Source of the DNA: a virus
Length of the DNA stretch: 32,248 nt
Reading direction: 5' to 3' (one strand)
Virus record (IMG/VR): IMGVR_UViG_3300017992_000057
Location: 1-32,248 of that record
The notes under the pieces were generated by a model, which saw only the letters and a list, made by a program, of their open reading frames with translations, searched no databases and was not told the origin of the DNA. Positions 6,653 to 12,277 of the stretch are shown one piece after another (positions within the stretch are counted from its first letter, which is position 1; each line of letters starts with the position of its first letter). The translations under genes were made by a program, and so were the position numbers.

Positions 6653-6959
6653 GGCGGCCGTGATGGAAATGCTGAACGGCGCCATCAAGGGCGCGCTGAC
6701 CATCGCGATGATTCCGCGTGAAAGCCTGCGGCCGGCAACGGGTACCACGGCCGGCAGCGTGCACACGCGCGGGATGGCGTGCGCGGTGGCGTTCGTGTAC
6801 CGGCAGAACGCGGAGGGCGCGGCGGTGCGCGTAGGCGCCGGCGAGGGCTGTTCGGCGCGGTTCCCGGTTCCGCCCATGCCGGACACGCTGTGGGCGGATC
6901 ACGTGGCGCGCAAGGTGGTGGAGTACGTGCGCACGGAACAGCGGAGGCGCGTGCGATGA
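6645..6959 (+). CDS. hypothetical protein, GTG start, overlaps both neighbours
   Basis: 104 residues from GTG 6645, with AAGGAGGTG upstream inside the preceding gene and an 8-base overlap. The protein begins VDRAAVMEMLNGAIKGAL (helix). It has a central beta segment (ACAVAFVYRQN, AAVRVGAG) and a C-terminal helix ending RTEQRRRVR. No known domain. The stop overlaps the next ATG (ATGA at 6956). An upstream start would clash with the preceding gene's frame. Confidence 0.7.
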   Translation: MDRAAVMEMLNGAIKGALTIAMIPRESLRPATGTTAGSVHTRGMACAVAFVYRQNAEGAAVRVGAGEGCSARFPVPPMPDTLWADHVARKVVEYVRTEQRRRVR

Positions 6960-7489
6960 CGACGCCGGGCGACAGCGCAAAGGGGTCGCGGGCCTGGGCG
7001 GAATACCTGGGCGGCACGCGCTACCGGCTGACGTGGCCGTGCGGCCATTCCCGCACGTACGACCAGAAGAACGAACCCTTCCCGCGGAACACCATCGGCG
7101 CGGAAGGCGTGGCGCGGATGGCGCGCTACTGGCGCAAGGAAAACGGCGGCGTGTCGGCCGGCCTGTGTCCGACCTGCTCGCGGGTGCGGAACGTGGAGCC
7201 AACCTGGGCCGAGTTCGTGGCGTGGCTGAAACGCTGCACGGCGCCCGTGCGGTTGAAACTGGAAACCCGCGGGGATGGTGGCCGGCTGGCGCCGCTGGAC
7301 CTGCTGGCCTATTCGGACAACTGCCCGCGCGAGGATTCGCAGGGGCGGCCGCTGGGCGCGGCCGGCCGTAGCAGCGCGATCCTCGTCAGGCGGTTCCGCG
7401 GTGCGGAACGGCGCAAGGCGGAACTCGAACTCGAACGATTCACACACTTGGTCGAGAAACACGGGCCGCGGGAGGTGGCCGGGGAGTGA
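6956..7489 (+). CDS. zinc-ribbon-like hypothetical protein
   Basis: 177 residues from ATG 6956. Early on, CGH (WPCGHSRTY) and later CPTC (GLCPTCSRV) form a split CxH/CxxC pair that could bind one zinc, a common layout in small phage proteins of unknown role. The C-terminal 50 residues are a charged helix (FRGAERRKAELELERFTHLV). Stop and next possible start overlap as GTGA. Function unknown; DNA or RNA polymerase binding would be a guess. Confidence 0.8.
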   Translation: MTTPGDSAKGSRAWAEYLGGTRYRLTWPCGHSRTYDQKNEPFPRNTIGAEGVARMARYWRKENGGVSAGLCPTCSRVRNVEPTWAEFVAWLKRCTAPVRLKLETRGDGGRLAPLDLLAYSDNCPREDSQGRPLGAAGRSSAILVRRFRGAERRKAELELERFTHLVEKHGPREVAGE

Positions 7490-7501
7490 GCCTCGAGGTT
7501 C

Positions 7502-7514
7502 GTTTCTCACACTT
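7502..7514 (-). repeat. dispersed motif copy (reverse orientation)
   Basis: GTTTCTCACACTT is the exact reverse complement of AAGTGTGAGAAAC. It lies just before ATG 7531. It would be coding only if the next gene starts at GTG 7486. Confidence 0.6.
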
Positions 7515-7530
7515 GGAAAGGCGGCAAGGC

Positions 7531-7782
7531 ATGGACGCGAAAGTAGGCGACAAGGTGGTGACGGTGGTGAACGGCTTCAGCGGCGACGTGCGCGTGTGCG
7601 AGGTGGAAACCGTGGACAACGGTTTCGGGTTCGCGCGGTTCGAGCCCGGCTTCAGCGGGCGCGTGTACGTGTGCTTCGCGGACTGCGAACCGGCGCCGGC
7701 CGAGGCCAAGGTGGGCGACAAGGGAACGATGCAGGGCGGCAACGCGGCCGCCGTGCGGCGCGCGTTCCGGCGCACGTACTGA
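7531..7782 (+). CDS. small SH3-like hypothetical protein
   Basis: 83 residues from ATG 7531 (GGCGGCAAGG upstream). An in-frame GTG 7486 that overlaps the previous stop would add 15 residues, read across the dispersed GTTTCTCACACTT motif. KVGDKVVTV...FSGDVRVCEVETV...RVYVCF reads as a small barrel of short strands. The gene at 8222 shows the same KVGD...YVCF pattern, so the two are probably distant paralogues. KVGDKG recurs near the C-terminus. Function unknown. Confidence 0.7.
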   Translation: MDAKVGDKVVTVVNGFSGDVRVCEVETVDNGFGFARFEPGFSGRVYVCFADCEPAPAEAKVGDKGTMQGGNAAAVRRAFRRTY

Positions 7783-7804
7783 CCGGCCTTGTAACAGTGG
7801 CGCA

Positions 7805-7856
7805 GCCGGCCGGTTCCGGGTTGGGCGACCTGGGCCGGCCGGCGGCCCTGTTTTTT
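7805..7856 (+). terminator. probable terminator
   Basis: GCCGGCCGG (7805-7813) pairs with CCGGCCGGC (7835-7843). T6 follows after seven bases (7851-7856). The gap between stem and T-run makes it less than ideal, but it sits 22 bases after a stop codon and before promoter P3. Confidence 0.6.
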
Positions 7857-7897
7857 GCGCTTACATACCTGAAAACGCGAAAAAACTTCCTGCCGTA

Positions 7898-7938
7898 AAC
7901 CCAAAGCGGGCAAACACGTTGCGCCCGTTTCTTGGGTT
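7898..7938. repeat. two-part inverted repeat upstream of P3
   Basis: AACCCAA (7898-7904) pairs with TTGGGTT (7932-7938), and inside it CGGGC (7907-7911) pairs with GCCCG (7923-7927). Just upstream, TGAAAACGCGAAAAAAC (about 7870-7886) resembles the element directly before P3 (GCGAAAACCGAAAAAAC). This may be an operator or a decayed duplicate promoter. Confidence 0.45.
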
Positions 7939-7965
7939 ATCGTATGCGAAAACCGAAAAAACGGG

Positions 7966-7993
7966 TTGCCTTTCGGCCGTTATCGGGTACAAT
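7966..7993 (+). promoter_or_regulatory. promoter P3
   Basis: -35 TTGCCT (7966-7971), 16-bp spacer ending ATCGGG, -10 TACAAT (7988-7993). AACCG-A6-CGGGTT lies on the -35 side, as in P1. Transcription would start about 25 bases before ATG 8025. Confidence 0.85.
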
Positions 7994-8024
7994 ACCATCA
8001 GAACGGCAAGGAAAGGAGCACCTG

Positions 8025-8177
8025 ATGGACACGACCTTCGAAACCCTGGCGGATCAGCGGCGGGAACGGAACCTTCGGGAACTGGCCAGCGACCTCGCGG
8101 ACCTCGTTCGGGCCGGCGAGATCACGGACGCGCAGGCGAACGAATGGCTCGCGGCCAAGGCTGACCAGTGGAAATGA
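8025..8177 (+). CDS. 50-residue hypothetical protein with its own promoter and terminator
   Basis: ATG 8025 follows GGCAAGGAAAGGAG. The peptide is acidic and helical: MDTTFETLADQRRERN, then LRELASDLADLVRAGEITD, then DAQANEWLAAKADQWK. The last part resembles the EWL(A/E)..A helix of small phage modulators, but no family is certain. It has a dedicated promoter (P3) 32 bases upstream and a terminator 6 bases after its stop. That is unusual investment for so small a gene and suggests strong, independent expression. Confidence 0.8.
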   Translation: MDTTFETLADQRRERNLRELASDLADLVRAGEITDAQANEWLAAKADQWK

Positions 8178-8183
8178 CGGCAC

Positions 8184-8209
8184 GGGCGCCCTACGGGGCG
8201 CCCTTTTTT
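8184..8209 (+). terminator. strong rho-independent terminator
   Basis: GGGCGCC (8184-8190), 6-base loop, GGCGCCC (8197-8203), then T6 (8204-8209). It ends the P3 transcript, so the gene at 8222 depends on read-through or an unseen promoter. Confidence 0.85.
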
Positions 8210-8221
8210 CTGGAGGCTACC

Positions 8222-8518
8222 ATGCGCACGGCGACGACGACGCGGACCGGGGAAACCTGCTACGTTCCTGAGCGCGAGGACGTGGACGGGCTCAAGGTGG
8301 GCGACCGCGCCCTCAACCCGTTCGGCAAGTTCGGCACGGTTTCCGAAATCACGGCACGGGGCACCGACATCAACGGGCGCCGGTACGTGTGCTTCTACGT
8401 TTCCTTCGGTTCGCACGACGGCAAGATCAGCGCCAGCATGAAAGAGGGCGAGCGCATCGCCTACGCTTGCAAGGCGCACGCGCGGGAAATGGACGAGGCA
8501 GCGGCGCGCGCCGAGTAG
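8222..8518 (+). CDS. SH3-like hypothetical protein
   Basis: 98 residues from ATG 8222; ribosome site GGAGG 6-7 bases upstream, right after the terminator T-run. LKVGDRALNPFGKFGTVSEI, then NGRRYVCFYVSFG, gives a strand-rich pattern like the gene at 7531 (shared KVGD and R-YVCF). The C-terminal 30 residues are helical and end EMDEAAARAE. Such one-barrel proteins often bind nucleic acid or modulate host proteins, but no specific family is recognised. Confidence 0.75.
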   Translation: MRTATTTRTGETCYVPEREDVDGLKVGDRALNPFGKFGTVSEITARGTDINGRRYVCFYVSFGSHDGKISASMKEGERIAYACKAHAREMDEAAARAE

Positions 8519-8579
8519 CCCAGGGCGCCCGCGGCCGGCCGGCACGTGCCGGCGGTTCAAGGCGGCAAGGAGGTGAGCG

Positions 8580-8900
8580 ATGGTGAACGCGGAAACGAAA
8601 AGGCGCGCGGGCAGGGTGCCCGGCGGCAACGGCGCAGGGTACAATCGGGCTGAGCCCACCTGGGGCTCGCTTTCGTGCGCTGTGGGGGAGCGCCCGCGCG
8701 GCCGGCAAACGGTGCCGGCCGTTCGCGGTCCTGGGCCTTCCCTGGCGCCCTGTCGCTGCGCCTGCGGCGTTCTGCTGTGGCGCCCGCTGCCCTTGCCCAT
8801 CCTGGGCCGGAAACGTGTCGCTGCGGTGCCCTGGGGCCGCCCCGAAGTTTTTCCGTTTTTTCTGTTTTTGGGGTTGAAAACGCAAGAAAAGGGAATATAA
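8580..8900 (+). CDS. doubtful ORF running into promoter P4
   Basis: 106 codons from ATG 8580, with the full leader GGCGGCAAGGAGGTGAGCG, the best sign that something is translated here. After about 30 residues (MVNAETKRRAGRVPGGNGAG...) the sequence becomes Pro/Arg/Cys-rich like the non-coding region at the left end. The last residues (FPFFLFLGLKTQEKGI) are read from P4 itself. I suspect a real start with a decayed or frame-disrupted body. If it is not a gene, 8519-8950 holds only this leader and P4. Confidence 0.35.
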   Translation: MVNAETKRRAGRVPGGNGAGYNRAEPTWGSLSCAVGERPRGRQTVPAVRGPGPSLAPCRCACGVLLWRPLPLPILGRKRVAAVPWGRPEVFPFFLFLGLKTQEKGI

Positions 8901-8901
8901 T
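8874..8901 (+). promoter_or_regulatory. promoter P4
   Basis: -35 TTGAAA (8874-8879), 16-bp spacer, perfect -10 TATAAT (8896-8901). T-rich upstream tract (CGTTTTTTCTGTTTTTGGGG). It lacks the CGGG before the -10 seen in P1-P3, so it may be controlled differently. It drives the 310-residue protein at 8951. Confidence 0.85.
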
Positions 8902-8950
8902 ACAGAATAGAAAGGCAAGGGAAACAAGGCGGCAGCGAAAGGAGGACACG

Positions 8951-9883
8951 ATGGAAACGATCAGACGCGGGAGCAAACGGTACAAGGAGGCCATCCTCGG
9001 CGCGACTGGCCTCGTGCACTACTGCCTCGACAACGGGTTCCAGGGGCAGCAGGTGCCGGCGGGCGAGGGCGCCCTGGAAGCGTTCCTGAACACGGCGAAC
9101 ACCCTCAAGGCGAAACTGCGGCGGCTGGACGACGGCCGCTACCGGCTGACGTTCAACTCGAACTCCTGGCTCGAGTTCCGGCTGCCCGGCGAGAACACGC
9201 CGGCGCCGGCGCCCGAACCGGGCAAGGCCGCGGCCGCGACGACCGCCGGGTTCGGCGCCGCGGTGCGGGCGCAGATCGCGGACGCCACGGGCCGGGACGC
9301 CGCCACGGTGAACGCCACGCCGGCGATGGTGTGGACGCGGGAGGACGTGGTGGCGCTGATGGCGCGCAGCGACGACGCGGTGTGCGCGGCCCTCGTGGGG
9401 ATGTTCAACCGGCAGACCAGCGAGGAACAGCAGCGCGAGGCCACGGTGGACCTCAACGGCGTGGGGTTCAGCGGGCAGGACGCCGATTTCATGAGCAGCC
9501 TCGCGAAGGGCGTGCTCAAGTGGGGGCACCTGACCGCGCGGCAACTGCCGCACGCGCGCCGGAACCTCAAGAAGTACGCGGGGCAGATCGCGGAGATCGC
9601 CAACGCGGAAGGCTGGACCGAGAACGTGAAACCGCCGCAGCCGGAACAGCGCCCGGCCCGCCGGGACGACGGGAGAGGCCGCGCCGCCGGCAACGGCAAC
9701 GCGAACGGCAACGGGAACGGCAACGGCCGGAACCGCTGCCGGCGCTGCAACGGGACGGGAACGTTCACCGGGCGCAACGGCCGCGCCCTGGGACCCTGTT
9801 TCACCTGCAACGGCAGGGGCTACCTCACCGCGGCGGATTTCGCGCGGATGCGGGAGCGCCGGCCCGCGCAGGCGAACGGGTAG
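8951..9883 (+). CDS. early protein with C-terminal DnaJ-type zinc finger
   Basis: 310 residues, the largest early gene, from ATG 8951 (AAAGGAGG upstream). Three parts are visible. Residues 1-85 have a helix plus strands. Residues about 100-235 are helical, including SSLAKGVLKWGHLTARQL and RNLKKYAGQIAEIA; the 'LT-x-x-Q...A...L-KY' pattern is common in phage replication- or recombination-associated proteins. After a Gly/Asn repeat linker come two CxxCxGxG knuckles (CRRCNGTG, CFTCNGRG), the zinc-binding pattern of the DnaJ central domain. A nucleic-acid-binding replication accessory is a reasonable inference, not shown. Confidence 0.8.
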   Translation: METIRRGSKRYKEAILGATGLVHYCLDNGFQGQQVPAGEGALEAFLNTANTLKAKLRRLDDGRYRLTFNSNSWLEFRLPGENTPAPAPEPGKAAAATTAGFGAAVRAQIADATGRDAATVNATPAMVWTREDVVALMARSDDAVCAALVGMFNRQTSEEQQREATVDLNGVGFSGQDADFMSSLAKGVLKWGHLTARQLPHARRNLKKYAGQIAEIANAEGWTENVKPPQPEQRPARRDDGRGRAAGNGNANGNGNGNGRNRCRRCNGTGTFTGRNGRALGPCFTCNGRGYLTAADFARMRERRPAQANG

Positions 9884-9889
9884 GACGGA

Positions 9890-9925
9890 GCGGGCGGCGG
9901 GCGCTACGGCGCCCGCCTCGCCCGC
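9890..9925 (+). other. 15-bp hairpin after the 310-residue gene
   Basis: GCGGGCG + GCGGGCGC, loop TACG, then GCGCCCGC and CGCCCGC with a 2-base bulge. No T-run. Likely an mRNA 3'-end stem or a pause site. Confidence 0.5.
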
Positions 9926-10022
9926 GAGCGTGCCCGCTGGGGCGCGTTCACGGGCCGCCCCGTGGTTCGGTTCGCGGGGCGCTGCGGAAACGCGACACAG
10001 GCGCGACGGCAAGGAGGAAACG

Positions 10023-10592
10023 ATGGGCGCGAAATTCAAAGCGGACGACGTGGTGCAGTTCAAGGGACGCGGCGGTCGAACGGTGCTCGCGGTGGTGGTG
10101 AAAAGCCGCCTCGTGCGGGCGCGGAAGCGGCCGTGGTTCTACCGGTACACGCTGGCGCCGTTGAACGATTCCAAGGAGGGCCGGTGGTGGGAGGCCGAGG
10201 AGGCCATTCTGCGGCCAGCGCCGGAAAAGGCGGCCACGGTTTCGGGGGAGCGCAGGGAGGCCGTGGTGAACGAACAGCGGCAGAACGAGCGCAACAGGAA
10301 CCTCAACCGGCTGGGCCGCGCGGAGGATGGCCGGTGCACGCTGCGCGACCTGGGCATCAAGGAGGGCGTGCGGGTTCTCATCCGCGGCCGGAACTGCCCG
10401 AACTGGGAGGCCACGGTTGCGCAGGTGAACTATCGGACCGGCAAGTTCGCCATCAACCGCAGCGCCGAAGCCGTGCAGGAAGCGAAGGCGCGCGCGGCCG
10501 TGATGCAGATGATGGGCCGGCAGGGAACGGTCCGGCGGTTCCGTTGGGTGAGCCCCGACTGTGTGGTCAAGGTTCTGAACGGGAACGGATAA
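10023..10592 (+). CDS. hypothetical protein with two SH3/KOW-like segments
   Basis: 189 residues from ATG 10023, with the full leader CGGCAAGGAGGAAACG. The N-terminal 65 residues (FKADDVVQFKGRGGRTVLAV...WFYRYTLAPL) and a second segment near 115-150 (IKEGVRVLIRGRNCPNWEATV) both read as small beta barrels of the KOW/Tudor type. A helical basic linker (NEQRQNERNRNLNRLGRA) lies between. The end is again strand-rich (RRFRWVSPDCVVKVLNGNG). It may bind RNA, ribosome or polymerase; no exact family is recognised. Confidence 0.75.
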   Translation: MGAKFKADDVVQFKGRGGRTVLAVVVKSRLVRARKRPWFYRYTLAPLNDSKEGRWWEAEEAILRPAPEKAATVSGERREAVVNEQRQNERNRNLNRLGRAEDGRCTLRDLGIKEGVRVLIRGRNCPNWEATVAQVNYRTGKFAINRSAEAVQEAKARAAVMQMMGRQGTVRRFRWVSPDCVVKVLNGNG

Positions 10593-10675
10593 CTCCTTTC
10601 CCTTTGCCGCAGGGTGCGCCGCTCGTTGCGGCGCCCCGCTCCTGGCGCCTGGGAAACCCGGCGCCGCGAGCGGGG
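10591..10675 (+). other. 3'-UTR module A: pyrimidine repeat plus two hairpins
   Basis: AACTCCTTTCCCTTTGCCGC then AGGG (10591-10614) recurs with one change at 11154-11177, both times directly at a stop codon. It is followed by GCGCCGC-TCGTT-GCGGCGC (10616-10634) and CCCCGCTC...GAGCGGGG (10634-10675, with inner GGCGCC pairing). No T-run. CTCCTTTCC is complementary to GGAAAGGAG ribosome sites used in this phage. Confidence 0.55.
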
Positions 10676-10679
10676 CCTT

Positions 10680-10688
10680 GTGAGAAAC
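10680..10688 (+). repeat. dispersed GTGAGAAAC motif, intergenic copy
   Basis: Exact 9-bp core, 27 bases ahead of ATG 10715 in the leader between the hairpin and the ribosome site. Confidence 0.6.
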
Positions 10689-10714
10689 GCGAACCTGCGA
10701 ACGTGGAGGAAACG

Positions 10715-11152
10715 ATGGACGACCCTGGCGACGTGCGCGTACCGGTGGAAACCGATGACATGGTGCGAACATGGAGGCACCGAGTGCTTTCCTATCGGCC
10801 AACCCTGGGAGGCGTGCCGTTGGCGCGCGAAGGCTGCGGAGGTTGGAAAGCATCCGACGGAAACCTTGCGGCCGTGTGCGAACGGTTCGGGAACCCGACG
10901 CGAGTGGAAATGCGAATCAACGGCGCGACGTTCTGGACGTTCGACAACGGCGCCGCCGCGCTTGTGTGCAGCGGTTACGGCGCAGGGTACCGGGGGCCGG
11001 CTGTGCGCGCGCTGGCGCGCAACCTCGCGCCGCTCGTGGGCGTTCCCGCGGCCATCGTGTACCGACGCCTCTGCCGGCTCGAGTACGGGTTCTTCGGCCT
11101 GCTGTGGGAAGCGGGCTGGGGCCTCGCGGAGATGCCGGGGCCGCGCTACTGA
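10715..11152 (+). CDS. hypothetical protein
   Basis: 145 residues from ATG 10715, with GTGGAGGAAACG upstream. Acidic start (MDDPGDVRVPVETDDMVRTW). The centre has strands (RVEMRINGATFWTFDNGAAALVC, here described in two halves: RVEMRINGATF and WTFDNGAAALVC). A Gly/Tyr-rich turn (SGYGAGYRG) and an amphipathic C-terminal helix pair follow. No family recognised. Its stop begins 3'-UTR module B. It is the last gene of the early block. Confidence 0.75.
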   Translation: MDDPGDVRVPVETDDMVRTWRHRVLSYRPTLGGVPLAREGCGGWKASDGNLAAVCERFGNPTRVEMRINGATFWTFDNGAAALVCSGYGAGYRGPAVRALARNLAPLVGVPAAIVYRRLCRLEYGFFGLLWEAGWGLAEMPGPRY

Positions 11153-11153
11153 A

Positions 11154-11211
11154 AACTCCTTTCCTTTTGCCGCAGGGCGGTCGCTGGAAACGGCGGCCGC
11201 CCTATTTTCTT
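11154..11211 (+). terminator. terminator closing the early block (3'-UTR module B)
   Basis: After the repeated AACTCCTTTCC..TTTGCCGCAGGG sequence, GGGCGGTCGC (11175-11184) pairs with GCGGCCGCCC (11193-11202) with one T-G wobble. TATTTTCTT follows. It separates the early from the late genes. Confidence 0.8.
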
Positions 11212-11215
11212 CCGC

Positions 11216-11244
11216 TTGTTTTCCCTCCTGGGCGTGAATAGAAT
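11216..11244 (+). promoter_or_regulatory. candidate late promoter P5
   Basis: TTGTTT (11216-11221), 17-bp spacer, TAGAAT (11239-11244). It matches the consensus less well than P1-P4 and lacks their upstream palindrome, so it may need an activator. It is the only candidate I see ahead of the structural genes. The GTGAGAAAC motif follows at +18. Confidence 0.45.
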
Positions 11245-11261
11245 GAGGGTGTCTTTACGCT

Positions 11262-11270
11262 GTGAGAAAC
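11262..11270 (+). repeat. dispersed GTGAGAAAC motif, leader of late operon
   Basis: Exact 9-bp core between P5 and the first late gene, immediately before GCGGAAGGAG. A protein bound here could block early elongation from P5. Confidence 0.6.
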
Positions 11271-11292
11271 GCGGAAGGAGTTCGGCGGTGAA

Positions 11293-11490
11293 GTGACCGG
11301 AACCGTGAAGCGGATTCGGTTTCGCACACAAGGCGCGGAACCTGTGGACGTCGTGCCGCGGTGCGGACCGGTGGCCGGTGAGGACTTGTGCGCCTACGCG
11401 CGAAGGATCGCCGGCCTTGCGGGCGTCACCTGGGAACGTGCGACCGTGGAATTCAGCAGCGGGGAACGACGCGAAATTTCACGCGAATAG
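11293..11490 (+). CDS. small hypothetical protein, GTG start
   Basis: 65 residues. GTG 11293 is the best start: GGAAGGAG lies 13 bases upstream, a little far. The other nearby GTG (11288) runs into TGA at once. The protein (VTGTVKRIRFRTQGAEPVDVVP..., ending SSGERREISRE) appears beta-rich and basic at both ends. No family recognised. It is first in the late operon. Confidence 0.6.
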   Translation: MTGTVKRIRFRTQGAEPVDVVPRCGPVAGEDLCAYARRIAGLAGVTWERATVEFSSGERREISRE

Positions 11491-11505
11491 TTCAAGGAGC
11501 GCGCC

Positions 11506-11703
11506 ATGCCGGAAGAAGGAATTGGCCTCAACGATTTCAACATCACGACGAAGCAGTATTGCGCCACCTGTTTGTCAGGTGGCGTTTTCGTCGAGATGGA
11601 GAACCTCGACAGCGTCGAGGCCGGGCAGTTTCGGAAATGCCCGACCTGCGCGGGAACGGTCGGCGTTACCTGCGGGACGTGGGAACGCAAGGTCGAAGAA
11701 TAA
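11506..11703 (+). CDS. small zinc-ribbon protein
   Basis: 65 residues from ATG 11506, AAGGAG upstream. CATC at residues 19-22 and CPTC near residue 45 are about 24 residues apart, with a Gly turn after the first (CLSGG) and strand-like spacing: a typical single zinc ribbon. The acidic C-terminus is TWERKVEE. It lies just before tail-fibre-like genes. Role unknown; a virion-assembly or regulatory zinc protein are both possible. Confidence 0.75.
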   Translation: MPEEGIGLNDFNITTKQYCATCLSGGVFVEMENLDSVEAGQFRKCPTCAGTVGVTCGTWERKVEE

Positions 11704-11736
11704 CAACGCGGCCACCGGGCGCGGCGCGAGGTTCAG

Positions 11737-12264
11737 ATGGCCGACATAGAGTTCCCCTACGAACCGATTATCGTCAACGACGATATCTACGTTCTGCCGG
11801 AACACCACAACCGGCAGGGGCGCCAGTTGGCCGGGCTGACGGAACGCGTCAATCGCTTTTGGCCTGATGACGGTGGGCGCCCTGTTCCCGATGAAACCAC
11901 GGACCGATATCCGATGGGTTTCAACGAGGACCGGGGCACGGTTGAGTTTTGGGACGGCGCGCAGTGGGTGGAATTGCCGTCCGCTTTGGCGAACACCTTC
12001 CTCGGGCTGAACGATACGCCGGCCTCGTATTCGGGACAGGCTGGAAAAACGCTTCGCGTGAACGCCGGCGAAACCGGGCTCGAGTTCGTCGCGCCCAGTG
12101 GCGCCAGCGCGTACGCGGGAAGTTTCGAGCAACTAACGCCGCCAACGGTGGCGCAAATCCCTGACGGGATGTGGGGTTTCTGGTATAAGTCTGACGAAGC
12201 CCGAATGATTCAGATTCGCAATCGGGGCGGAACGATGTACGGGGTCGAACTCAACCCCGTTTGA
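11737..12264 (+). CDS. tail-fibre/adhesin-like structural protein
   Basis: 175 residues from ATG 11737. The centre has the widespread phage fibre segment FLGLNDTPASYSGQAGKTL followed by RVNAGETGLEFV (about residues 88-119). This segment precedes the shaft or receptor-binding part in many tail fibres. The end is Gly/aromatic-rich (GMWGFWYKSDEARMIQIRN). The preceding part has FWDGAQWVELP, a common short carbohydrate-binding-like turn. Expected in the virion tail tip or head fibre. The gene lies upstream of the terminase, an unusual place for tail genes. Confidence 0.75.
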   Translation: MADIEFPYEPIIVNDDIYVLPEHHNRQGRQLAGLTERVNRFWPDDGGRPVPDETTDRYPMGFNEDRGTVEFWDGAQWVELPSALANTFLGLNDTPASYSGQAGKTLRVNAGETGLEFVAPSGASAYAGSFEQLTPPTVAQIPDGMWGFWYKSDEARMIQIRNRGGTMYGVELNPV

Positions 12265-12277
12265 TAGGAGGACACCG

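Noticed and set aside
8054-10063. 669-codon minus-strand open frame
   Set aside because: It runs antisense across promoter P4 and the well-supported 310-residue gene. It is a mirror of GC-rich codons.
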